64,000 nucleotides of DNA from Tribonema minus (lineage: Eukaryota > Sar > Xanthophyceae > Tribonematales > Tribonemataceae), in NCBI GenBank assembly GCA_017506865.1, contig JAFCMP010000246.1, positions 372,001-436,000 on the forward strand. The letters are read 5' to 3'. The notes beneath the pieces are model-generated. The model did no database searches and was not told the origin of the DNA. It saw only the letters and a list, made by a program, of their open reading frames with translations. Each line of letters starts with the position of its first letter. Position 1 is the stretch's first letter. Below are positions 46,523-56,787 of this stretch, piece after piece. The translations under genes were made by a program, and so were the position numbers.

Positions 46523-48433
46523 TCAGTACGTCCACACCTTGACGGACTTGTCGTAGGACGCCGTGTACAGCACGCGCGCGGTCGGGTGCGTGCACACGTC
46601 GCGCACCGCCCCCGCGTGCCCCCCCGCGCGCTCCACCACCCTGGCCCCCGCCACGCAGTACGCGACGACGCCGCGCGCGTCCTGCGAGTTGCAGAACGCA
46701 GTGAGGCCGCTGGGGGACCACGCCGCGCGCGGCTGGAAGTAGGCGTCCGCGGCGTGGCCAACGAGCGTGCGGATGTGCGCGTTGTGGCCCGCTCTGCGAG
46801 GGGGTGAAGTGCGCGCGGGGGGGGGGGGGGGGTGAGGCAACGGGGGGCTGTTTGGTCGAGGGAGGCTGACGAGGCGGTACGTGTCCTGTGGTGGTACGGT
46901 TGGAAGGGCCGCTGTCTTGAGAGGCAGTGCGCACGAAGGACAACGGCGGCGAGGCACAGCGATCGTGAGCGTTGAGCATGACGTGCGGAACACGCACAGA
47001 GAATTAATGCTCAGCTTTGTGGTGGTGTTGATGAGGCAGTGGCGCAGCACGCGTACGGAGGGGCGCGGCGCATCGCGACGCCGCCGACACGGATATCTGT
47101 ACAGCACCATCATGGCACCGGCCAGCGCAGCGCAACGAGCCTTACACTGCGGGCCGCCCGCTCACCCGCACACCTAACCCTTAACCCTAAAGGTAACTTC
47201 CAAAGTACTTGAAGATTCCATTTATGAGAGCTGGCAGTGCTGGCAACCGATTGCCCAGTCGTGTTCCCCCCCCCCTGCTCACCTGTACACGATGGTGCGC
47301 GCGCGGTCCGTCGCGGCGAGCACGTAGCGCCCGTCCGGCGACGCCGCGAGGCCCAGCACGCTGAAGCTCACGTGCGCATCCCACGCGTTCGCGTTCACGC
47401 TCACGCGCGCCTGCGCATAGCCGGCGCCGTCCACGAGGTCCACGTACACGAGGTGCGGCTGCTCGCGCGACGCGACCATGAGGCGCTGCGGATCGCCGCT
47501 GGCGCCGCCGCCGACAAACTCCACCGCCTCCACCGCCTCCGGGAAGTAGAGCTTGGTGACGAGGCGCAGGGGCGCAGCTGCGGCGGCGGCGCCGTCGCCA
47601 TCGGCTGCGGCGGCGGCGGTGCTGTAGAGCGCGACCGTCTTGTCGTGCGACGCCGTCGCCAGCAGCGCGCCGTCGCGGCTCCAGCGCGCGCACACGACGT
47701 ACTTGGCGTGGTCCCTGAAGGCCGCCACGGCGTGAACGACGTCGGAGGCCTGCGTCGACACCGCGTCGCCGCCGCCGCCGCCGCTGCTGCGCGGCAGCGG
47801 GCCCAGGCGCGTGAACGTGCTGCCGCCGACGCCGCTGCCGTCGCCGCCGCCTGCGGGCGCCAGGCGCAGAATCTGAAGGGAGCCGTCCATAAGGCCTGCG
47901 GCAAGGAGGCCCGACTCCAGGGAGGGGTTGAAGTCGAGGGACAGGACGGGGGCCGCGAAGGTGACGGTCGCCAGCGGGGTCGTCGTGCCGTCGGCGCCTA
48001 CGTGCGTGAAGGTGATGCCCTTGTTAACGCCGCCGCTGGCCAGGAGGTCCGGGAAGTAGGGGTGAGGGCGCGCGCAGAGCACGTTGAGCCCGCCGTTGAC
48101 GCCCTCCGCCGTGGCGACGCAGGTGAGAGAAGTCCAGGGCTCAGGAACTACAAAGGGAGCGGACGGGTCCTCAAGCGGTTCCACGGCGACGGCGACGGCG
48201 ACGGCCATCTCGCCATCTACAGCCGGCGCTGCGCTGAGGCGCGCAGTAAGGACCTGATTTCGTGCGGTGAGGGCCTCCAGAGCTGTTTTCAGCTCTGCGT
48301 TCTCTGCCTCCAGCGCTTCGGTGCGAGCTGCAGCCAGAGCCACTGTATCCAGTTCCTCTTCCAGGCGCAGAGCCTTGATCCGCAAGGATATCAACTCCTC
48401 CTGTACATCGCTCACAGATACGGAGTCAGGCAT
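46523..48433 (-). CDS. WD40-repeat protein with N-terminal coiled coil, 2 exons
   Basis: Exon 1 (48433-47283) and exon 2 (46793-46523) join in phase 2 and encode 473 residues. Residues 8-70 form a heptad-rich coiled coil (EELISLRIKALRLEEELD and LEAENAELKTALEALTARN). Then come WD-type blades: LNVLCARPHPYFPDLLASGG, LSLDFNPSLESGLLAAGL, VVCARWSRDGALLATASHDK, LGLAASPDGRYVLAATDRAR, AAWSPSGLTAFCNSQDARG and VCTHPTARVLYTASYDKSV ending KVWTY. This is a beta-propeller interaction scaffold. The exact orthologue is not recognised. A poly-C tract on the sense strand precedes the exon 2 acceptor, and the intron holds a short CCCTAA stretch (47174-47190). Confidence 0.85.
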
Positions 48434-49145
48434 GGCTGTTGCGCGCCAATGAGGATGGCGATCCTGCTATGCCTGACTATGTACGTCCTTCAGGCCAGCC
48501 GCACTTTCGCGCCCAAACAAACAAACTTCAACTTGCTGAACTTCACTTCTGATGCGCAGAGCTCAGCATTTACTTCCTCGCACTCACAACGGGATACAGC
48601 GAGATACCTTATGCGCAGCAAGATCCCAAGGATGGAAGGCACACCCCGATTCCGCGAGTGCGGTAAGTGGGTCAGGTCGCCCGCCGCCCGCCATTCGGTC
48701 TCGAACAAATGATGTGCGCAACTACACACCTCGCGGCTCTCAATCGCGCTGTTTGGGTTGGGACCGGCTGCGGTAGTGTCCTAAGAGCCATGTCATGTCC
48801 GAATCAGCGACGAAGCCGTTGTTCATCTTGCTAGTGCAGTGTATTCGTGTGTCGTGTGCAGCCACACTCTCCGAAGCCGCGCCTTCAAATCTGCATGTGT
48901 CCGGAGCGCGCTACTGCGACATCGAAAGCTCCCAAGACGTGTATATGCCAGGGAAATTGCAGTCGCCGCCACTTTCTCATGCCCATTCATCGGCGTCACC
49001 GCCCCCTCTGGCTGACGCGGCAGCCATGCCTCCATCTTCTTCGGAGCGTCATTTGGCAATCATTGATACGGATACCTGGAACTCCGATCCCTCAGTCTGA
49101 CCCTGCCACTGATTTTGCTGCTTTATCGTTCACTTGACAGTTGCC
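48434..49145. other. Shared upstream region of the divergent WD40 and ankyrin genes
   Basis: These 712 bp separate two head-to-head start codons. No conserved promoter element could be named. Confidence 0.5.
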
Positions 49146-51967
49146 ATGAGCCTTCAGACGGACATATGGAGGGCGCGGGTGTTCCCGTATCTGGGCGCGG
49201 GCCGCTACCTTCAGCTCGCCCCCGTCTGCCGCGACTGGGCCGATCACTGGAATAACGATGCCGACAACCCACGCCCTGACGTCCAACGCACCACCGCCGC
49301 TAAGCACATGGTCGGGTCCCTGCATCTGTGGCTCTGGGCCCTCTCGCAAGACTGTCCCAAGTACCCGAAAGCCCTGCAGTGGGCTGCCGGCGCCGGCTCT
49401 CTGCCGGTTTGCGACTGGCTGGTCGAGGATGGGCAGCCGCTGTCGTTGGAAGCTGCTGTGGCTGCGGCCGACGCGGGACGCTTTGAGGTCAGCAAACAGT
49501 GTTGGATACTGAGCAGTATCGCAAGTGTCGTTCGTCGTTGCCACATTTGCAGTGCTTCACGGTGACGACGAGTAGCAGTGATGAGGAATCGAGTACCGCT
49601 TTCTCTGTATCCTGTAGACATTCAAGATTACGCGAGTTCTCTTCCCACCAATTCAGAAAACTACTCTCGTTCTAGTGTGCTCCCTCACATTGTCAAAAGA
49701 AAGCACGAGCGCGAAAATTGCCTCCTGTACTGTTCTCGAGTGCTTGACGATGATTACATCAGCAGTGTTCTAGTACCACGACAAAGCAGCTGAAAAATAT
49801 CCAAAAGACATTTTGGTGAAAAGCATGGGTATTTTGTACTCTTTTTTTTGTAGCTTGGCGCTCACAAATGATTCACCACTAGGAGCGGCACTGTTGAAGT
49901 ACTCTCAACTCACCGCCAGGACGAGTGGCACTGGTGAACTTCTCCTTTGGTATGTTTCAATTACGCCTGCAAACCATAGTGCTTGAAGGCTTGATCGTCA
50001 AAACGACTTGATTGTAGTGGTACTAATCTAATACACTGTTTGATGTGTCGAATTTATTCGCAAGCATCAATCTGCAGCTGATCATCTTCTATTCTCAGTA
50101 AGACGTCAAAAAGGCAAAGTTGCTCAGTATCAGTATCCATCGTGCTGTACCAGTGCATCGTGCACCACGTGAGATGCCGTCGTCCGCTTCGCAATCAATC
50201 TACGCCGGCTTGGTCTTAGGTGCCCTTGAGCGCGTGTTGCAATGCTTCATGGAGATGGCCACCAATGCGAGAGCGCGTGGACACATTTTCTTGTTCTTTG
50301 CACTCACATCCTGTCACACTAGCATCAGGACAGTGGTACCTTTTGTTGCAACTGTGCTCAGGGACTCGTTCTCTTCTCAAAACCTGCGCTCGGGACTTGC
50401 ACTGTCCACAACATGACATCAATGAATCCCACGGCTAGTCGCATGCTGCGTCCTGCGCCGTGCGACTTGCACACTGTGTGTGCACACCATACTGTAGTGA
50501 CGTGTACCACGGGTCCCACACATGAGGTGATTTTGACAGCAGGGTCCACCAACAGACTGTGTTCTGGCTCACCGGCAATGGCACGATGGAAGTGCAACCG
50601 CTGCGGTTTTGCACGTTTGTCGAGCGCGTCATCAGCACTGTTATGTAACCATCTAAAATCTTATTTATTTATGTATATTTGATTTATTTATTTATAATTA
50701 TAAATAAAGTATTTTATCTGAAATAATCACACCCCGATTCAGCTGCCCGCCACTGGCCCCCAGGCATGCCTGCCCCTTCGCCGCCAGCATCCCCCCTATT
50801 TGCCCCCTCTTTACCCCCGTGCGTCATATTCTCACCACCGATCACCCTCTCTTCAAATTCCAACAATACCAGGAGTTCAAGCGGATGCTGTTGAAAGTTA
50901 CTGGTTTTCATAGTTCAGCAAGAAGTAGGGATTTTTCGGTGCGGGGAAAAGTCCAAGGGCCTGTGAGTACTGCTGCAAAATTTGCTCATTCACCTCCAAC
51001 CCCCCCCCCCCCTCTGCTACCATCGCCAGTATACCATTGAGTGCCTCATCGACTCCCCCCCCCCCCCCCCCTCTACCCACCACACACACCCGCCCCCTTC
51101 CAGGTCATCGAGTGGCTCGTGGACGAGGGCGTGCTGGAAGACCACACCGCGGACATGGCTCAGACGGAGCCCGTCGCAAGCGCCGCCGCCAAGGCCGGCC
51201 GCATCGACATTGTCCAGTTCCTCATCGACGCCGGCGTGCCGCTCAACGAGGAGACGTGCGAGTCGGCGGCGGCGGGCGGCCACCTCGGCGTGCTGCAGTG
51301 GCTGCGCGCGCGCGACGTGCCGTGGACGGTGGAGACGGCGCACGCCGCGGCGGGCGGCGCGTTCATGGACATCCTGCAGTGGATCAAGGACGTGGGCGGG
51401 CCGTGGTCGCAGGTGACGTGCGCGTACGCCGCGGACGAGGGCCACCTCGACGTCCTCAAGTGGCTCAACGCGAACGGCTGCCCGCTGACGGAGCTCACGC
51501 CGACGCGCGCCGCGAGCGGCGGCCACCGCCACGTCATTGAGTGGGCCGTCCTCGAGCGCGGCGTCCCGCTCGTCCCCGCCGCGTGCCTCAACGCCGCGCG
51601 CTACGGCTTCCCGGACCTGCTGGCCTGGCTGCGGGAAGAGATGGACGCGCCGTGGGAGACGTCCGTGTGCGCGGCGCTCGCGGGCAAGGGGGACCTCGAG
51701 ACGCTCAAGTGGGCGCGCGCGCACGGCGCCCCCTGGGACGACGCCGTGTGCAACAACGCCGCGCTCAACAACCGCCCGCACATCATGGAGTGGGCGCGCA
51801 ACAACGGCGCCAACTGGAGCAAGGAGACGGTGTACACGTGCGTGCGCCGCAACAGCCTCGAGACGCTGCGCTGGTGCCTTGAGAACGGCTGCCCCGTCGA
51901 CTGGGAGCTGTGCCTGCACTGGGCCAAGGGCGAGATCGCCGACGCCCTCATGCAGCACATGCCGTGA
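49146..51967 (+). CDS. F-box-like ankyrin-repeat protein, 2 exons
   Basis: Exon 1 (49146-49487) and exon 2 (51104-51967) join in phase 0, giving 401 residues. The N terminus (WRARVFPYLGAGRYLQLAPV followed by CRDWADHW) resembles a short F-box. Thereafter ankyrin-type repeats of about 33 residues run to the end, with the signature AAxxGxxxVLxWLxxxGxPxxxxT: SAAAGGHLGVLQWLRARDVP, AYAADEGHLDVLKWLNANG and NAARYGFPDLLAWLREE. This layout is common in brown-algal, oomycete and giant-virus genomes, where such proteins are thought to be ubiquitin-ligase adaptors. The first donor (GAGgtcagc) is weak but phase and repeat register agree. An upstream ATG at 49134 would add four residues. Confidence 0.85.
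50655..50712. repeat. A/T-rich TTTA microsatellite island in the ankyrin-gene intron
   Basis: TTATTTATTTATGTATATTT and TTATTTATTTATAATTATAA lie in an otherwise GC-rich region. It is almost palindromic at its 3' end. Confidence 0.85.
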
Positions 51968-54286
51968 GCGGAAGACTTCGAGTTTGCGCCCGCAGCTAGC
52001 TGCGCGCGCTGCACGCTCTACGTCAATGCATGTCGGTCATCAGCAGAAGGAGAGGGGGAGAGTGGAGGTGGAGGGCGGGGGGGGGGGGGGGGGGGCGGGG
52101 CTCAGGGATAGCGGCCCATGTGCTGGGGGTGTTGGGGGGACGGAGGGTGGAGGGCGGGGGGGGGGGGGGGGGGTGTGGGTGGGTCAGGGATAGCGGCCCA
52201 TGTGCTGGGGGTGTTGGGGGGTGGACGGAGGGGGGCAGGCAGGGACCCGGGGGTGGGTATAGCTCATCGAAGAGGGGCAGGGGGAGACAGGCGCATGTGC
52301 TTGGGAGGGGGGGGGAGGCAGGGCAGGGTGGATTGGATGGGGAAGGGGAAGGGGGGGGGGGCGGTGTAGCAATGAGGGGGGGGTAACAACGGGTAAGCAT
52401 CACTGCCGAGAGCACTTCTTTTTAATCTTGAATGTATTTGGTCAGACAACGGTCAAGCTGGGAAAGGGAGATTGGTGGACACAGAGAGGGGGGAGGGGGT
52501 TATGTAAGATGGCAAACGCGCCGCCCCGACGCCTTGTTTTGCGTACCGCTCGCTGGTTGGGTAGGATGCCTTGTGCGTGCGCGCTACGCGCGCCATACGG
52601 ATAATGCACGAAATCTTTGCATGGTCTCCTGCACAGTGCCACAAGCACATGTGTGCGCGTTATGTTTTGACGCATGTTTTGTCCTGCCCCAGCTGCTGAG
52701 CATGCTGTGCACATGTCCTCGTGGAGTGCGCAGTGCACAACTGCATGGCGTGCGTGCTTATGCCTGTGATTAGGGAGCGCCATGTCGTATTGCGTCTACG
52801 TTGATGTTGTATGCCAGGCAAAGCCAGACCACCGGCACAGCCAGTCAGTCTCTGTGAGGTTATGTCTGGGCCCGGGCACTTGCGATGGTGGCCAATCCGC
52901 AGCATGGACTGTCCATGTTGATGCATCCTAGCATGTCCGACCGCAGCTACATTGGCACATGCCCCCTGACTGCACTACTTCATTGGGCTTGCGGTTCGGG
53001 CCAGGTATATTTGAAAGCATCATGCACACTGCTCGTGTTAATAATTGTGTCCAGTCTCAAATTCATGAAGGAAAACATCAAGTCACACTTTGTCGAAATG
53101 TGCATCTCGATGAAGAATCTGTCGTTTTCCAACAGGCTCTTCCTTTGCACAGTATCATGAACAGAAGTGGCGCATGCCATGCATGCTAACAGGAAGGCGG
53201 AGTGCTCCAGCTTGTGAGGGTACAGCTCTGAGCTCTGTCAATTCAAAAGTTCCTGGCCGCCCGTTACATGTCAGCTGCAGTACGATCCAGTGTGCACACT
53301 AACTGCACTAGACACCACCGATTGTGACACAGTGACAGGGGCCCTCGGACATCCTCGTACCGGCGGCAGAGAGCAACTACAGATGGGTGCCAGCATGAGT
53401 GTGGACCAGGAGCATCACATTGCGTGGTTGAAGGACAGTTGACGCAAATGGCGACCCACATAAAACAGGCGTACATGTATCGCCAAATGACTTCTCGTGA
53501 GCATTGGCACGCGGAGCACCACACCCCGTGCTTCATCAGTGCGCTGGCAATGCCAGCACTGGGTGCCCGATGCTGTGGCAACAGCCAGGCCTTCGGCTGC
53601 TGGTTATGAATGAGCTGGAAAACCTTGTGCACGTCACCGATGCTTGTGGCAGACTTCACTGTGAGGTCTTCGCCTCATGTTGAGCACTGCCTGATCGAGT
53701 GCTGCGATACCCCCTCTGACACCCACCCGTGTGCGCCTCCCACTGGCAGCAGTGCCGCATAAGCAACTGGTGCTGGCGAGTGCCCCTGTCGTGGGCTTGC
53801 TCTAAAGGCAGCGCCCACGTCCTTCCTCGCCATCACCGCTCAACACTACAGCTGAGCATCATCATCATCATCACCATCATCGCTCAGCATGAACGACGAA
53901 CGCCGTCCCGGGGCAAACTCCCAGGGCAAACTTCAAGTCTACCCGCTGCTGTGCGTGAGTCATTGTGACTCATGTCAGCGCCAGCGGAAACGTGTGTCGC
54001 GGGATACATGGCAGTGGCCATCTTGGCTGGCACTGTGGCACAGCCGTGCTAATGGCAGCGTGCCGCGAGACTGGCGCAGCAGTTCTAATGGCTGCCGCTG
54101 CACCACCCGCGCCGCTGCCGCCGCTGGCGCTGCTGCTGCCAGAGCCGGCCCTCGCTGCGCGACAGCCGCCGCCGCCGCTGCCTGCGCTGAAATCGCCGCT
54201 GCGCCGCAACCGCAGCAGCTGCAGCATGCTGTCTATGAGCGCTGCGCACGCCGCCACCCACCGTTGCCGCCGCCGCCGCCGCCGGA
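51968..54286. other. Convergent intergenic region
   Basis: Beyond the G-rich minisatellite at 52070-52390 and a CATCAT microsatellite at about 53858-53882, no gene is supported. The 53900-54280 plus-strand frames are shadows of low-complexity GC. Confidence 0.5.
52070..52390. repeat. G-rich minisatellite downstream of the ankyrin gene
   Basis: Units of about 75-80 bp contain AGGGATAGCGGCCCATGTGC, TGGGGGTGTTGGGGGG and a run of 15-20 G. Two full and two partial copies are visible. The plus strand is almost free of C over long spans and is a strong G-quadruplex candidate. Confidence 0.85.
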
Positions 54287-54453
54287 CTACGTCAGCCACC
54301 CCAGGCAGTCCAGCAGGACCCCCTTGACGTCGGCGGAGTAGCGGTCTGCGTTGCCGACGAACCGCGCCACATCGATCAGCAGGCAGTTGAGCTCCGCGCG
54401 CTGCTCCACGTCGAGGTTGCTGACCTCGTGGGCCTTGCGCTTGCCGCACGCGC

Positions 54454-54488
<35 letters not shown>

Positions 54489-55856
54489 GTGCGGGAGCGG
54501 CGCGACGCTGCGCCGCCGCCGCCGCCGCCGCCGCGCGCGCTGCCGCGGGCGCCCCCGTTGTGTGCGCGTCTCTCCTGCATGCGAGAGGTGCACATGGACT
54601 GATGGTCATATGGTGACGGTGCTGATGAGTGGGCAATCGGCATATGCCAAGCGCGAATGGCGGCACGGAGGGCTGTTGGTGGGTTCTTGACGAGCGTTGC
54701 CGCCGTTGCCAGAGCCCCGTTGCCACTGTTGCCAGGGCCCTGCTCTATGAACTTGTCATCGCTGTCATTGGCGCCTGACGGGTAGGCGGCACTACACTTC
54801 AACTACCGCAACAGACTCTCCTATGATTTTCTGACGTGGCGGCTGACGCGCTGTGTGGCCGCTAAGGCCCGACGTGCGTCAACAAGCAGTAGCAGCTGGA
54901 GCGTCCTCACAAGCACATACTTCAACTTCAACACTAACGTTCCCCCCTTCCCACAGCGCTTCGACAAGGCGGTCATGTACGCATCCACTGCGATCATTTG
55001 ATTCATTTCCATTCACCTTTATGGGCACATCGTCCGCCGAGCCAATGTCATCGTCGCTCTCCCCGTGCTGCGACTCCGCTGCCTGAGCGCTGAACTGCTC
55101 GTCCTCCAGCGCCTCCAGGAACCGGCACATTCTGCGGGCGCGCGCGAGGAACGGCGCTGCATCAGCCAACTGAGCACTGATGCACTGGCACAGTGGTCGC
55201 GCCTGAGATGACAGGTCACGGCACACGCCGCCAGGTGCACTGTAGCGGCGGGCGGGCGAGCGTGTTCGCGCAAGACTGGGGAGTGGCAGCGCGTGCGGCG
55301 TCAGCAGGTGCAGCAGCGGTGACGTGCTGGCATCATGACGACGCATGAAGCGCTTCACCCTCCAACTGACCATGCCGAGGCGCACTGACACATGCCCTGT
55401 GCGTGCACCGCGCAACGTCCCGGCGCTGTGGGCTGCGCACGGCGTCGCCAGCGACATAACCAAACATCGCAATCGAGAGCGCGTGCGCGCGGCGGCAGCC
55501 CATCGACTCAGAATCGGGAGCTTAGACTCAGGCGGGACTCACTCTCCGTGCTTCTCGCGGTAGACCTGCGCCTTGCTGAACTTGATGCAGACGGGCGGGC
55601 CGATTACCGCCGACGCCTGCGGCCCACTCAGGTCCGTGAACGGCGGTATGGAGCTGGGGCCCTTGTGCAGCGAGTACAGGGCGGGCCTGCTGCCGCCCTC
55701 CCTGGCGAGCTGCAGGTCTACCGTCAGATAGACATCGCCGTGGGAGGTGGGGAAGCGCAGGGCCACCCTCTTGCGCTGCCCGTGGGGTGCCGGTGTGTCG
55801 TAGTAGAGGTCTCGGCAGAAGGGCGGCCCGCCCTTGGTGCCTATCTTCGGCGTCAT
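54287..55856 (-). CDS. Unknown conserved-looking protein, 3 exons
   Basis: Exons 55856-55543, 55239-55017 and 54574-54287 join with matching phases (2, then 0) for 274 residues, starting MTPKIGTKGGPPFCRDLYYD. Exon 1 looks like a beta-rich domain (VALRFPTSHGDVYLTVDLQL). Exon 2 is helical and acidic (MCRFLEALEDEQF, then ESDDDIGSADD). Exon 3 opens with a Gly/Arg-rich expansion followed by CACGKRKAHEVSNLD and a helical tail, LLIDVARFVGNADRYSADVK. No family is recognised. An in-frame ATG at 55889 and further 5' exons are possible. Confidence 0.6.
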
Positions 55857-56787
55857 AGCTTCGCGTTCGGCGATGGCACGCAACTTCAATTTGTCAGTCG
55901 ATGGTTACTTTGCCCTCCACGACAGCGTCCGTGCCGAGGTGGCTGCGATACAGCGAAGGAAAGAAGGTGGTTGGCATGTGAGACGTGTGCACAGATCCAC
56001 ATGTGCAACCCCATGCTCACTTTTAGATACCCCTATGCTCACTTGAGATGCTATACACGCGATCGATGCTACGCTGTAAACGCGCAGGATGGCGGCTTCC
56101 TGATACATGAGAACGCCTTTACTCAAGATGTGCGGTGCTTACATGGGAAACATTCACTGCAGGTGCGGGTGCAGTACACACCCGCTGCAGTGCGTGACAT
56201 GCAAGCCTCCGAACCCAAGAGCGTTAAACTACAACGCCTGAACCCGCACCAGGCTGCGCTCTAGCGCGAGCGCCGCCAGTCACTGAACACATAGGCGCCA
56301 CAGCTACTTAGCTGCAGCTGCGTCAAGTCGCCAGTGCCTCGATCGAGCCTCACCTGACGTCGAAACCCGGAAGCAAAGAAATTACACACCGCTCCCAGCA
56401 GCCCAACCAGCTTGAAGACAGCAGTGTGTCAGACGCCAGACTGCCAGACTGCGCGTTCGTCTCAGCTAGGTATAGCCGCCTCTTTCAAAATTGTTTCCAA
56501 TGCAATGATCTGCAGAGGCTTTCTCCCGACCAGTTGGTATTTCGCCGACCGACAAACAGTGATCAGCCGAGCCTCATGAGCTCAGAATGACAGTGAAGCC
56601 AATGATAGTGACGCCCTGCAAGCTGTCTTGTGATGCAAGGTCAATTGTAAAGTGCACACAAAAGCCAGACTCACTCTACTGTGCTCACTGATGGCTATTC
56701 CTGCTCTGCAGCAGCCATCAGGAGGGGGACAGGTTGTAGGCGAGCATCTGGCAGGGGGAAGATTAATCATCACCGCTACCGGCGTGT
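55857..56787. other. Intergenic stretch without a supported gene
   Basis: It lies between two minus-strand genes, so it should hold the promoter of the 54287-55856 gene and the 3' end of the 56788-58800 gene. No clear AATAAA or promoter motif was seen. Confidence 0.45.

Noticed and set aside
47237..48712. 491-codon open frame on plus over the WD40 gene
   Set aside because: It is a shadow: Arg/Ala/Gly-rich with no domain, while the minus strand encodes clear WD blades and a coiled coil.
51017..51958. 313-codon minus-strand open frame over the ankyrin exon
   Set aside because: The plus strand has unmistakable ankyrin periodicity; the antisense frame is a consequence of GC-rich third positions.
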